This document shows positions 9,283 to 18,186 of a DNA stretch of 64,000 nucleotides, in pieces (the stretch's first letter is position 1; each line of letters starts with the position of its first letter). The notes under the pieces were generated by a model. It was not told the DNA's origin. It did not search any database and saw only the letters and a list, made by a program, of their open reading frames with translations. The stretch is taken from NCBI RefSeq assembly GCF_016106035.1, contig NZ_JADKPZ010000004.1:85802-149801 (forward strand), given 5' to 3'. The stretch comes from Arcobacter vandammei (GTDB lineage Bacteria; Campylobacterota; Campylobacteria; Campylobacterales; Arcobacteraceae). The translations under genes were made by a program, and so were the position numbers.

Positions 9283-10648
9283 AGAGATTTTAAATGCTTT
9301 TTTCCAAAAAGCTCCAAAAGTATCAAATAAGAATTTATCAAAAAAAGATATAGAGTACATAAATAGCCTTAGTGCTGCTGTTTTAGAGACAAATTCAAAA
9401 AGAATGCACTGGGTATTAGTCTCTTTTTCTATTACAATTTTTGCATTTATTATTTGGGCATATTTTGCCTCTATTGATGAGATTGCAAGAGGAAATGGAA
9501 AAGTTGTTCCAACAGGACAAAACCAAATTATACAAAATCTTGAAGGTGGAATTGTTTCAGAGATTTTGATAAAAGAGGGAGATAGTGTTGTAAAAGACCA
9601 AATTTTACTCAAAATCTCAAATGAAAAAGGTGTTTCAAGTGCAATGTCAAGTGAGCTAAAAGCTCTATATTTTCAAGCACAAATAAAAAGATTTGAAGCT
9701 GAATTAAAAAGAGAAGATTTTATTTTTGAAAAAAGTGAAGATGAAAAATTAAATGAATTTTTACAAAATGAAAAAGAGCTTTTTTTAACAAATAAAAAAC
9801 AACTAGAGTCAAAAATAGCTATTTTAAAAGAGCAAATAAAACAGAAACAAAGCGACTTACAAGATGCAAGACAAACATCAACTCATGCAAAATTCTCACT
9901 CGATGCTGTAAGCAAAGAAGTAGAGATGACAAGACCTATGGTAGAAAGAGGAATTAGGTCTCAAGTTGATTTTCTTAAACTTCAAAGAGAACAAAGTGAT
10001 GCAAGACAAAGACTTTCTAGTGCTTCTTTAGCTGCAAATAAAGCAAGTTTTGAAATAGAAGAGTTAAATAAAAAAATAAATGAAACTTATGAGGTAAATG
10101 ATAGCCAAATAAGAGAAAAACTAAATGAAGTTACAACTCAACTAAAAGATGCACAAGCTTCTAAAGTTGCTGCTAGTGACCAAGTTGATAGAACTATTGT
10201 TAAAGCACCTGTAAATGGTCTTGTTCAAAAACTACATATAAATACAATTGGTAGAAGTATAAAACCTGCTCAAGATTTATTAGAGATTGTTCCAACTGAC
10301 AATAAGCTGATTGTTGAAGTAAAAGTTTTACCAAAAGATATAGCATTTATCTATCTTGACCAAAAAGCTATAGTTAAATTTTCAGCTTTTGATTTCTCTA
10401 TATTTGGTGGACTTGATGGAAAAGTTGTAGGAATAAGCCCTGATACTATTACAGAAAAAGATGAAAAAACTTTTTATATTGTAAGAGTTGAAACAGAAAA
10501 AAATTATATTGAAAAAGATGGAGTTGAAAAACATATAATTCCAGGAATGATAGCTGATGTAGATATTATTACAGGGAAAAAGACTATCTTAGATTATATA
10601 TTAAAACCAATATTAAAAACAAAAACATACACTTTTACGGAGAGATGA
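9275..10648 (+). CDS. HlyD/LapC-like periplasmic adaptor of type I secretion
   Basis: A 457-residue membrane fusion protein. It has a single N-terminal membrane helix near residues 45-65, a lipoyl half-motif (NGKVVPTGQNQIIQNLEGG), a long coiled-coil hairpin (about 120-285, rich in K/E/Q heptads), the second lipoyl half (DRTIVKAPVNGLVQ) and a beta-barrel C-terminus. HlyD-family adaptors join the inner-membrane ABC exporter to the TolC channel. The ATG at 9275 is chosen because GGAGG lies at 9265-9269; a TTG at 9263 would leave this site inside the gene. The coding region overlaps the transporter stop by 8 bases and the regulator start by 4 bases, giving a tightly coupled operon. Confidence 0.92.
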   Translation: MAKEILNAFFQKAPKVSNKNLSKKDIEYINSLSAAVLETNSKRMHWVLVSFSITIFAFIIWAYFASIDEIARGNGKVVPTGQNQIIQNLEGGIVSEILIKEGDSVVKDQILLKISNEKGVSSAMSSELKALYFQAQIKRFEAELKREDFIFEKSEDEKLNEFLQNEKELFLTNKKQLESKIAILKEQIKQKQSDLQDARQTSTHAKFSLDAVSKEVEMTRPMVERGIRSQVDFLKLQREQSDARQRLSSASLAANKASFEIEELNKKINETYEVNDSQIREKLNEVTTQLKDAQASKVAASDQVDRTIVKAPVNGLVQKLHINTIGRSIKPAQDLLEIVPTDNKLIVEVKVLPKDIAFIYLDQKAIVKFSAFDFSIFGGLDGKVVGISPDTITEKDEKTFYIVRVETEKNYIEKDGVEKHIIPGMIADVDIITGKKTILDYILKPILKTKTYTFTER

Positions 10649-11238
10649 TGAAGATTTTTTGCTTTTCTAGGGATATAAATCTGCTTACAAGATGGGGAAA
10701 TATTTTAAAAAACAGTTATGAAATTGTAGTTTTAGAAGATGAAAAAGATATTTTAAATCTTGAAAACTCTATTTTTATTTTTAGTTCTTGTAGCTCTATA
10801 AAATTTTCTACAATTAAAGAGCTAAAATCAAAAAATAATAAAATTTTAGTTTTAGAGAGAGTTCCAACTCTACAAAATGCAAAACTTTGGTTAGCTCAAA
10901 AAGTAGATGGATATGGAAACTCTTTGATGAATTTAGTATTTTTTAAATCAAGTATAGAGAGTATAAAAACTAATCATATTTGGCTTTTACCAAAAATTGC
11001 AACTGAGCTTTTTAGAGATATTTCTGATTATAAAATTGATGATAGCAAAAATAGTATTTTGGAAAATCTTACAAATAGTGAAAAAAGAGTAGCATATTTA
11101 CTAAAAGATGGTTACAAAAATCAAGAGATTTGTGAAGAGTTAAATATCACAATCAATACTGTAAAAAAACATATAAAAAATATCTACGATAAGTTAAATA
11201 TACAAGATAGAGCAGCTTTTATGAAGCTATTCTTATAA
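10645..11238 (+). CDS. LuxR-type regulator with degenerate receiver domain
   Basis: A 197-residue protein. The last 60 residues are a LuxR/GerE helix-turn-helix (LTNSEKRVAYLLKDGYKNQEIC, then INTVKKHIKNIYDKL). The first 120 residues have the predicted alternation of a response-regulator receiver fold but no conserved acidic pocket or phosphoacceptor aspartate at the expected strand end, where the sequence reads IFSSCSS. It is therefore likely a phosphorylation-independent or unusual regulator. Its ATG overlaps the adaptor stop (ATGATGA); the second ATG at 10648 has better spacing from GGAGAG. Being the last gene of the secretion operon, it probably controls adhesin or secretion gene expression. 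Confidence 0.82.
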   Translation: MMKIFCFSRDINLLTRWGNILKNSYEIVVLEDEKDILNLENSIFIFSSCSSIKFSTIKELKSKNNKILVLERVPTLQNAKLWLAQKVDGYGNSLMNLVFFKSSIESIKTNHIWLLPKIATELFRDISDYKIDDSKNSILENLTNSEKRVAYLLKDGYKNQEICEELNITINTVKKHIKNIYDKLNIQDRAAFMKLFL

Positions 11239-11241
11239 AAA

Positions 11242-11266
11242 AAGCTAAGGTTTAAAACCTTAGCTT
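11242..11266. terminator. Bidirectional rho-independent terminator
   Basis: AAGCTAAGGTTT and AAACCTTAGCTT form a nearly perfect palindrome, preceded by A7. It lies between the convergent secretion regulator and PepSY genes and overlaps the PepSY stop codon region, so it can serve both. Confidence 0.75.
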
Positions 11267-12498
11267 ATAGCTTTCTCTCTTTGAGCTTTTGCTCTTTTTT
11301 TCTTCCATCTATCATAATATAACATATATCCAGTAATTACAAAAAGTGCCATTAAAGCTGAAGAGATAAAATATGCAAGTTGTCCAAACCAACCAAAATA
11401 TTCTCCACTATGAAGCGGTAAAATACTACTCATTATCTGTTCATTTAATTTCTTATCTTCAAACTTTGCCTCTTTTGTAACTTTTTGATTTTTAAAATCA
11501 ATTTCCATAGAGTTTGACTCTCTAAAGTGTGTTGCATCTGCATATAAATAAGATATTGTATATGTTCCTTCTTTGCTTGGAGTTAATCTAAGACTAGCAT
11601 TTTTATAATCTCTAGCAACATTTTTATTAAAAATCTCAACTGTTTGTTTAATATCTTCATAAACTATAACTTGTGGAGTATTTTGTCTATTTTCACCTTG
11701 AGGTCTTTCAGCTCTTTGTTGTCCTTGTCCAGCCTGAGGTCTTTCTCCTTGAGCTTGTTTTTGCTGATTTTGTTGTGCTGGTTGTTGAGCTGGAGCTTCT
11801 CTTTTTGGTTGTTCTACACCAAATACACTATACATAGCACCTCTATACCAATCATAAGACCAATAAAGACCAGTAAGACACATTAATAAGAAAAATGGTA
11901 CAACCCACATACCTAAAGCACTATGCATAGTTGATAAAAATGCTCTATTTTTATGTTTAAAACTAAAAGTAAAACTTTTGAAAAAGTTATTTTTTATTCT
12001 TCCCCAATAGACAATAACTCCACCAATAGTAAGAATTATTGCAGCAATAGTAGCCAATGCAACTGCATTTTTTCCTATACTTCTAAAATCTCCATCCATA
12101 GCCAACCATCTGTGTAAAGAGAAGAAAAACATAAAAAAATCTTTACCTACAACATCAGGTAAAACTTCAGCTGTATAAGGGTTTAAATATATAGTAAGAC
12201 CTTTTCTCTCACCCTCTTTTGCTATATTTAATGTTACAGAAGTATCTTTTTGAGTAGAAAAACCTATACTATTTATCTTTTCACTTGGATTTTTTTCAAC
12301 ATAAATTTTTAAAATCTCTGCTTCACTTAATCTTTCTTGATTTTGTGGAACTTGTACAAAATATGTATCTTTATTTATAGCTCTTAAAATCTCTTTCTCA
12401 TAAGATAAAACCGCTCCACTAACACCTACTAGTAGAAGAAGAATTCCAAAAACGAACCCAAAAAACCAATGTATTTGAAACCAAACTGATTTATGCAT
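11260..12498 (-). CDS. PepSY-associated membrane protein
   Basis: A 412-residue inner membrane protein of the PepSY_TM family. It has an N-terminal helix with the typical WFQIHWFFGFVFG motif, a periplasmic PepSY-like region, central helices around residues 145-165 and 195-215, a second periplasmic segment and a last helix near residues 370-395. LHRWLAM and LHSGEYFGW are family hallmarks. Members are often iron-regulated and linked to siderophore or ferric reduction, but the function is not proven here. Between about residues 228 and 275 the protein carries a low-complexity Q/P/R/E-rich insert that looks disordered. It is 9 bases downstream of the DUF4198 gene. Confidence 0.85.
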   Translation of the reverse strand: MHKSVWFQIHWFFGFVFGILLLLVGVSGAVLSYEKEILRAINKDTYFVQVPQNQERLSEAEILKIYVEKNPSEKINSIGFSTQKDTSVTLNIAKEGERKGLTIYLNPYTAEVLPDVVGKDFFMFFFSLHRWLAMDGDFRSIGKNAVALATIAAIILTIGGVIVYWGRIKNNFFKSFTFSFKHKNRAFLSTMHSALGMWVVPFFLLMCLTGLYWSYDWYRGAMYSVFGVEQPKREAPAQQPAQQNQQKQAQGERPQAGQGQQRAERPQGENRQNTPQVIVYEDIKQTVEIFNKNVARDYKNASLRLTPSKEGTYTISYLYADATHFRESNSMEIDFKNQKVTKEAKFEDKKLNEQIMSSILPLHSGEYFGWFGQLAYFISSALMALFVITGYMLYYDRWKKKRAKAQREKAIS

Positions 12499-12507
12499 AA
12501 ACTAACC

Positions 12508-13173
12508 TTACTTCTTTACTTCCCAAGGTAAACCTTGCTCATTTGTGATATTTAAAGATAAATTATGAACAGTTTTATCAAAAGCTACACCATTTTCTTC
12601 ACCTTTTGTTAAGTCTTCAAAAGTTGCTTGTAAAAGGTAAGCACCTTTCCATGGAGTTTCAATAGCAAACTCACCTTTTTCATTTGCCATAAAACTTTTT
12701 GTCCAACCAGTAGGTGATATAGCTGTTATTTTTGCTTTTTCTAAAGGTTTATTATAAAAAACAACTTTAAACATATTTTTACTTGCATCAACAGGAACAA
12801 TGTCAAATTTTGTAATAGCATCTTTATTTGTAATACCAACTTTTGAGTAAGAAATTCTTTTTGTACTAGTTCCATCTGTTTTATTTTTTCTTGGTGCATC
12901 TTCTCTTACAACAACTGCATCAGTAGCTTTTGAAAAAGTATATGTAATATTATTATCATTTCTTTTTACATCTTTTACTAAATCTTTTGGATAAGCAACA
13001 CCCTCTTTAATGTTTGCAAATTTTTCACCGCTTTCTTTCTCTTTTATTTCAAAGTGTCCAAAAAATAGCTGTGCAGTAGTTTTATTACTATCTTGCTCTA
13101 ACCAAATTTCGTGTGCATTTGCACCTACAATAATAGCTGATGATAACATCATACTATAAACGAATTTTTTCAT
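12508..13173 (-). CDS. DUF4198-family periplasmic protein
   Basis: A 221-residue exported protein. It starts with a signal peptide (KKFVYSMMLSSAIIVGANA) directly followed by HEIWLE, the typical mature start of DUF4198 proteins, and continues with an all-beta pattern including a C-terminal domain with AISPTGW and TPWKGAYLLQ. DUF4198 proteins are often encoded with TonB receptors, PepSY proteins or metal transporters and are thought to take part in metal uptake in the periplasm. Here the partner is the downstream PepSY gene. The Fur-like box upstream supports a role in iron acquisition, as an inference. Confidence 0.8.
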   Translation of the reverse strand: MKKFVYSMMLSSAIIVGANAHEIWLEQDSNKTTAQLFFGHFEIKEKESGEKFANIKEGVAYPKDLVKDVKRNDNNITYTFSKATDAVVVREDAPRKNKTDGTSTKRISYSKVGITNKDAITKFDIVPVDASKNMFKVVFYNKPLEKAKITAISPTGWTKSFMANEKGEFAIETPWKGAYLLQATFEDLTKGEENGVAFDKTVHNLSLNITNEQGLPWEVKK

Positions 13174-13237
13174 ATTTGCTCCTATATTTATAATTAAACT
13201 TTGAATTCTACAAGACCTATCTTAATGCTATATTAAC

Positions 13238-13260
13238 AAATTAATAATTATTATCACAAT
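13238..13260 (-). promoter_or_regulatory. Candidate Fur box
   Basis: On the minus strand the sequence reads ATTGTGATAATAATTATTAA, close to the alternating GATAAT/ATTATC pattern of Fur operators, 65-87 bases upstream of the DUF4198 start. The rest of the 13174-13480 gap is AT-rich and must also hold the fccAB promoter; nothing else stands out in it. Confidence 0.45.
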
Positions 13261-13480
13261 TGGACTTTTTAGGCTTTATCTTGATAAGCTACTTGCAATT
13301 AATTCTTCAAATTAAACTCTAAAATAAAATTATTTTTTTAAAGTACAAATATAATAATGTGTAAAAATGTTACAAAATTTATCTTTAGTATTTATTATTA
13401 TTTTTTACTTATTTTATTAAATTGCTATTAAGTTTATTATCTTTAATATCTTTAATGAATTAATAATAAGGAGAGATTTG

Positions 13481-13777
13481 ATGAAAAAACTAGCTTTTTT
13501 ACTTGTAACTCTTGCAAGTTTATCTTATGCTGTTGAATATGATGCCGTAAGAGGTGAAATGCTTTCACTTTCATGTGCAAATTGCCATGGAACAGATGGA
13601 AAATCAGATGCTGCAATTCCAACTATTGCAGGTCTTGATAAAAATTATATGTACCAAACACTGCTTGATTATAAAGCAGGAAAAAGAGTTGATACATATA
13701 TGATGCAAAAGCACACAAAAGGTTTTACTGATGAAGAGCTTGAGCAACTATCTTACTACTTTTCAAAAGTTAAATAA
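13481..13777 (+). CDS. fccA: Class I cytochrome c, sulfide dehydrogenase cytochrome subunit
   Basis: A 98-residue monoheme cytochrome c with a signal peptide (KKLAFLLVTLASLSYA), the heme motif CANCH near residue 32, and a methionine-containing C-terminal segment (DTYMMQKHTKGFTDEEL) typical of cytochrome c553-like proteins, where one methionine is the sixth heme ligand. ATG at 13481 is preferred over the TTG three bases before it, given AGGAGAG at 13469. It lies 16 bases upstream of the flavoprotein gene, matching fccA-fccB (soxE-soxF) pairs, in which the cytochrome takes electrons from sulfide oxidation in the periplasm. Most family FccA proteins are di-heme; this one has a single heme. Confidence 0.85.
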   Translation: MKKLAFLLVTLASLSYAVEYDAVRGEMLSLSCANCHGTDGKSDAAIPTIAGLDKNYMYQTLLDYKAGKRVDTYMMQKHTKGFTDEELEQLSYYFSKVK

Positions 13778-13793
13778 GCAAAAAGGATAAATT

Positions 13794-15086
13794 ATGTTAA
13801 ATAGAAGAAGTTTCGGAAAAATAGTTTTAGGAGCAACAGCTCTATCTTTTGCTGCTTGTAATGGTTTAGCAAATAATTTAGCAACAATTCCAGCAAATAA
13901 ACAAAGAGTTGTTATTGTTGGTGGTGGTTTTGGTGGAGCAGCAGCTGCACGATATTTAAGAAAATTTGATTCAAATGTAGAGATTGTTGTAATTGAGCAA
14001 AATAAAGAGTACTACACTTGTCCTTTCTCAAATGCAGTAATTGCAGGAATGGAAAAAATTGATTTTATAAAACAAGACTTATCAGCTTTAGAAAAAAAAC
14101 ACAATGTTAAAGTTGTATATGCAAAAGTTAAAAAAGTTGATGGAGCAACAAACAGTGTAATTTTAGAAAATGGCTCAAAAATCAGCTATACAAGAGCTAT
14201 TGTAAGTCCTGGAATTGACTTTAAATATGAAAAAGGTTATACACAAGAGAATCAAAAATTAGCACCTCATGCTGTAAAAGCTGGTGAACAAACAATACTT
14301 TTACAAAAACAACTAGAAAATATGAAAGATGGTGGAACTTTTGTAATGGTTGCTCCAGCAGATCCATTTAGATGCCCTCCTGGACCATACGAAAGAGTTT
14401 CATTAGTAGCTCACTATTTAAAAACAAATAAACCAAATTCAAAAATTATTATCTTGGATCAAAAAGATAAATTCTCTAAACAAGTTCTATTTACAAATGG
14501 TTGGAAAGAGCTTTATGGTGATATGATTGAGTGGAGAGCAGGTCAATTTGGTGGAAAAGTTATAAGTGTTGATCCAGCTAAAAAAACTGTAAAAACTGAA
14601 GATGAAGATGTTGTTGCTGATGTTTTAAACTATATTCCAAATCAAAAAGCAGGACAACTAGCATTTGATTCAGGTCTTGTACCAGAAGGTCAAGATTGGT
14701 GTCCAATTCATCCAAAAACTTTTGAATCTAAACTTGTAAAAAATGTGCATGTTATAGGAGATGCTTCAAGTGCAGCACCTATGCCAAAATCAGCATTTAG
14801 TGCAAGTACTCAAGGTAAAGTTGTAGCTATGCAAATAGCAAGAATTTTAGCAAATAAAGAGATAGTAAATCCTCCAAAACTTGCAAATACTTGTTATAGT
14901 TTATTAAGCCCAACTTATGGTATTTCTATTGCTGCTGTTTACAATGCACATGATGATAAAATTGAAAGTGTAGATGGTGCAGGAGGAGTAAGTCCTGAGC
15001 AAGACCCAGATGGACATATCAGACTTCTTGAAGCAAAATATGCTTATGCTTGGTATGACAATCAAGCAAAAGATATATTCAAATAA
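13794..15086 (+). CDS. fccB: Sulfide dehydrogenase flavoprotein subunit (flavocytochrome c)
   Basis: A 430-residue FAD enzyme that oxidises sulfide in the periplasm. It opens with a Tat-type signal (NRRSFGKIVLGATALSFAAC), then the dinucleotide-binding motif VVIVGGGFGGAAAARYL. YYTCPFSN matches the position of the cysteine that binds FAD covalently in Allochromatium FccB. Two further cysteines, in FRCPPGPYER and LANTCYSLL, match the redox-active disulfide pair. GDASSAAPMPKSAFSAS is the second FAD contact. The C-terminal quarter fits the flavocytochrome c sulfide dehydrogenase flavin-binding domain. Length is normal for the family. It forms an operon with the cytochrome gene upstream. Confidence 0.92.
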   Translation: MLNRRSFGKIVLGATALSFAACNGLANNLATIPANKQRVVIVGGGFGGAAAARYLRKFDSNVEIVVIEQNKEYYTCPFSNAVIAGMEKIDFIKQDLSALEKKHNVKVVYAKVKKVDGATNSVILENGSKISYTRAIVSPGIDFKYEKGYTQENQKLAPHAVKAGEQTILLQKQLENMKDGGTFVMVAPADPFRCPPGPYERVSLVAHYLKTNKPNSKIIILDQKDKFSKQVLFTNGWKELYGDMIEWRAGQFGGKVISVDPAKKTVKTEDEDVVADVLNYIPNQKAGQLAFDSGLVPEGQDWCPIHPKTFESKLVKNVHVIGDASSAAPMPKSAFSASTQGKVVAMQIARILANKEIVNPPKLANTCYSLLSPTYGISIAAVYNAHDDKIESVDGAGGVSPEQDPDGHIRLLEAKYAYAWYDNQAKDIFK

Positions 15087-15115
15087 AAAATTAGGAGAAA
15101 TTCTCCTAATTTTTA
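15085..15115. terminator. Bidirectional terminator between fccB and moeA
   Basis: AAAAATTAGGAGAA and TTCTCCTAATTTTT form a long perfect stem with A-runs before and T-runs after, between two convergent genes whose stop codons touch the stem. Confidence 0.85.
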
Positions 15116-16351
15116 GTTTATAAAAGCTACTTTATCTTTTGTAAATCTACCTTTAAACTCCAAAACTTTTATAGCCCTATTTTCTAAAACTTGATTACTT
15201 TCACCCAAAAATATTGCCAAAGCATTACTCTCATATATGGCACTTATCATTCCTGAACCATATTTGTTTTCTCTTGTTACTTCAAAAACTCCATTTGTAA
15301 CTTTTCCAAAAACTGCCTCTGCTCTATTTCCTTTTACTTTGAAATTTGTCTTATTTTCACACAAAATAAAATCATGATAAAAAGAGCTATCATTTTGATA
15401 TTTTTTAAGTATTGGCATTACAAATAAATAGCAATTTATCAAAGCCGCCAATGGGTTTCCAGGTAAAGAGATAAAAATTGTAGAGTTTAACTCTCCCAAA
15501 AGCATAGCTCGACCTGGTTTTAAATTTACTCCATGATATGCTACTTTTAAACCACACATTTCAAAAGCTTCGGCTAAAAAATCAGCCTCTCCCATAGAAA
15601 TTCCCCCACTACTTAAAACAATATCATACTTTTTTAATGAGTTTAAAAAAGATACTGTTTCTTCTAAATTATCAGGAATAACCCCACAATATGTAGCTTC
15701 AAAATCATTTTCTTTTAGTAAAGTTTGCAAAGCAAAGGCATTGCAGTTGTAAATCTCATCATCATTTGAGTCTTCCCAAGGCTCTTTTAACTCATTTCCT
15801 GTTGATAAAATTGCTATATTTAATTTTTTAAAAACTTCTATAACCATAAGTCCTTGAGTAGCCAATAAAGCAATATGCGAACTTGTTATTTTTTCACCTT
15901 TTTTTATCAAGATATTACCAAGTTTTTGCTCTTCACCTTTTAGCCTAATATTAGAGCCTAGCTTTATATCTTCTGGAATTTTTACACTATTTTGTGAAAC
16001 TTCACAAAGCTCAAAAGGAATAACAACTTCAGTTCCAAAAGGAGTTTTTGCTCCTGTCATTATTTTGTAGCATTCGCCACTTTTTAGCTCTTTAAACTCT
16101 TTTTTATCACCTGCAAAAATAGTATCAACTATTTTAAGAGTTTTCCCTCTATCCTCAAATTTACAAGCAAAGCCGTCCATTGCAGAGTTATCAAAAGCTG
16201 GAAGATTTTTTTTGCAAAATATATCTTTACTTACAACTCTTCCTAAAGAGTTTAAAATATCTACAAATTCTATATTTGTAATAGGTTTTATAAGCTCTAA
16301 ACTAATCTTACAAGCAACGCTAAAATCAACATAATTTAAACTCTTTTTCAT
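15113..16351 (-). CDS. moeA: Molybdopterin molybdenumtransferase MoeA
   Basis: A 412-residue enzyme that inserts molybdenum into adenylylated molybdopterin. Family motifs are present: PAFDNSAMDGFA near residue 55, KIMTGAKTPFGTEVVIPFE, the MogA/MoeA fold motif ILSTGNEL, SSGGISMGEADF, and FISLPGNPLAALI. The ATG at 16351 is chosen over an in-frame TTG 12 bases earlier because GGAGAG sits right before it. It is the last gene in the run that starts at the formate dehydrogenase membrane subunit, so it probably supplies cofactor for FdhA. A second moeA elsewhere in the genome is possible. Confidence 0.93.
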   Translation of the reverse strand: MKKSLNYVDFSVACKISLELIKPITNIEFVDILNSLGRVVSKDIFCKKNLPAFDNSAMDGFACKFEDRGKTLKIVDTIFAGDKKEFKELKSGECYKIMTGAKTPFGTEVVIPFELCEVSQNSVKIPEDIKLGSNIRLKGEEQKLGNILIKKGEKITSSHIALLATQGLMVIEVFKKLNIAILSTGNELKEPWEDSNDDEIYNCNAFALQTLLKENDFEATYCGVIPDNLEETVSFLNSLKKYDIVLSSGGISMGEADFLAEAFEMCGLKVAYHGVNLKPGRAMLLGELNSTIFISLPGNPLAALINCYLFVMPILKKYQNDSSFYHDFILCENKTNFKVKGNRAEAVFGKVTNGVFEVTRENKYGSGMISAIYESNALAIFLGESNQVLENRAIKVLEFKGRFTKDKVAFIN

Positions 16352-16352
16352 T

Positions 16353-17336
16353 TTACTCTCCAAAACTTCTTATTTGTCTATATTTTTTATATATTGTATC
16401 TACTATAAAATCTATTTTTTTTGCACTAAAATTTTCATTAAAACTAAAACTTAAAGCATTTCTACTTGCAAGTTCATCATATCCCATAGCTTGAATTACT
16501 CTTGATGGTTTAGATAGCCCCAAAGAGCAGCCCTCTCCATTTGATAGAAAAATATCTTCAAATGCCAAAGTTCGTATAAGCTCTCTTGCTTTTATACCTT
16601 TTAAAGCTATATGAAAAGAGTTTTTTAGTGTATTTTTATTATCAACAAAGAAATATAAATCATCTTTTAATTTAGCTTTTAATTTTTCTAAAAAAATATC
16701 TTTTATAGTAATATCTTTTTTTATATTTTGATATGACTTAAAACAAGAAAATATAGCCAAAGAGTCTGTAAAACCAATAAACTCTTGTGCAAAACTATCA
16801 TCAGAAAAAAGTATTACAGAACTTAAAAAGTAACCACTTAGCTTATAGTTATCAAAATATATAATATCGCTAGATTTTGAGAAATCTGCACTTGCATTTG
16901 AGATAATTTTTGCATTTGAAATACTCTTTATCTTTTCTAAATTAGTTTTTAAAAAAGTATCCATAATATAAGATGAGATAAAAATATAGTCAAAATCTTC
17001 ATTTTCCAAAAAATCTAAATCTACACTTCCATCCTTTTTTAAAGGTAAATAAGAAAGAGTAAAACCTAAACTTTCATAAAGTTTTGCACCTTCAAGCAAA
17101 GCTATACTTTCACCTAAACTTACAGCAATTTTTTTATCTTTTAACTCTAAAAAAAGTCCTAAAAAACCCTCTTTTGAAAAAGAGAAAGTTTTTAGTTTTT
17201 TAAAGCCAAAATGATTTAAAAAATCTTTGCATAAATCATCAAATTCACTATTTGTAACTAAGCTATCAAGGCTTAAATTATTGTTTAATAAATCTAAATT
17301 TGTCTGATTGTATTGTAAAAAATTTAGCTTAATCAA
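16353..17336 (-). CDS. Degenerate cysteine desulfurase-like (IscS/NifS-fold) protein
   Basis: About 327 residues, from a TTG at 17336 that overlaps the fdhD stop and follows GGAAGAG; a start at 17366 inside fdhD is less likely. The sequence follows an IscS-type aminotransferase fold: ALLEGAKLYESLGFTLSYLP matches the IscS segment after the substrate-binding histidine, NYKLSG resembles the PLP-lysine loop, and GEGCSLGLSKPSRVIQAMG matches the active-site cysteine loop of IscS. However, the histidine that stacks on PLP, the PLP-contacting aspartate (here an N in SNASAD) and the NNEIG loop appear lost. It may be a dedicated sulfur relay to FdhD, which in E. coli takes sulfur from IscS. This is inference from motifs and position. 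Confidence 0.7.
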   Translation of the reverse strand: MIKLNFLQYNQTNLDLLNNNLSLDSLVTNSEFDDLCKDFLNHFGFKKLKTFSFSKEGFLGLFLELKDKKIAVSLGESIALLEGAKLYESLGFTLSYLPLKKDGSVDLDFLENEDFDYIFISSYIMDTFLKTNLEKIKSISNAKIISNASADFSKSSDIIYFDNYKLSGYFLSSVILFSDDSFAQEFIGFTDSLAIFSCFKSYQNIKKDITIKDIFLEKLKAKLKDDLYFFVDNKNTLKNSFHIALKGIKARELIRTLAFEDIFLSNGEGCSLGLSKPSRVIQAMGYDELASRNALSFSFNENFSAKKIDFIVDTIYKKYRQIRSFGE

Positions 17337-18186
17337 GAAAAACTCTTCCACTATGAGTATAAACATTCATTTTATGCTCTCTTGCAAAACCTATAAGTGT
17401 AACTCCGTGTTCATTTGCAGCTTTTATTCCCTCAAAAGTAACCGCTGCTTTTGATACAACTATTGGGATTTTATGCATTACACACTTTACCACCATCTCA
17501 TTTGACAATCTTCCAGTAACATATAAAACACTTTTTTTTAAATCTTTTTTATTTAAAGTTACAAGACCAATTACTTTATCAATAGCATTGTGTCGCCCTA
17601 TATCTTCTGTTTCAAAAAATGTTCCATCTTCTAAAACTATTCTTGCTTTATGTACACAACCTGTATCATCAAAGAGCTTTGAAGATTTGTTAAATTCACT
17701 CATCTGTTTTAAGATAAAAGATGATTTTAGACTATATTTTGTTGAGATAAAAGCACAATCAAAAGCTTTTTCAGCATTTCCTGTAACCCCTACACAACAT
17801 CCAGAAGTTAAAGTTTTTTGTTTAAACAGGTTTTCATAAGCAATATTTGAAATATCTGCTTCTACAAAAACACTCAAACCATCTTCACTAACTTCTAATA
17901 ATTTTATATCATTTAGGCTAGAAATTACAGCTTCACTAAGTAAAAATCCAACTATATGAGCATCTTGATGCTCTTTTAAACTCATTACTGAAATTAGCTT
18001 TTCACCATTTAAATAAAAATCAATCTTCTCATCTTTTATAACAAAATCTTCAAAACTCTCAAAGTTATTTTCAAAAAATTTATCTACGATAACTTTTTTT
18101 GTGTTTGTTTTATTAGGAACTGAGGTTTTAACCTCAGCTTTAAAATTAGCCAACAAGGAAGTCTCAGTTCCAATAAAAGAAGTCAT
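17329..18186 (-). CDS. fdhD: Formate dehydrogenase sulfurtransferase FdhD
   Basis: A 285-residue FdhD/NarQ family protein. In E. coli FdhD carries sulfur from IscS to the bis-MGD cofactor of formate dehydrogenase, which is needed for activity. Family motifs: FLLSEAVI, the cysteine loop TLTSGCCVGVTG, the DIGRHNAIDKVIG motif and VSKAAVTFEGIKAA near the C-terminus. The cysteine loop reads CC rather than the CGxC seen in E. coli. The N-terminal 35 residues are a variable extension. It overlaps the membrane subunit gene upstream by 4 bases and the desulfurase-like gene downstream, so maturation and structural genes form one transcript. Confidence 0.93.
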   Translation of the reverse strand: MTSFIGTETSLLANFKAEVKTSVPNKTNTKKVIVDKFFENNFESFEDFVIKDEKIDFYLNGEKLISVMSLKEHQDAHIVGFLLSEAVISSLNDIKLLEVSEDGLSVFVEADISNIAYENLFKQKTLTSGCCVGVTGNAEKAFDCAFISTKYSLKSSFILKQMSEFNKSSKLFDDTGCVHKARIVLEDGTFFETEDIGRHNAIDKVIGLVTLNKKDLKKSVLYVTGRLSNEMVVKCVMHKIPIVVSKAAVTFEGIKAANEHGVTLIGFAREHKMNVYTHSGRVFLD

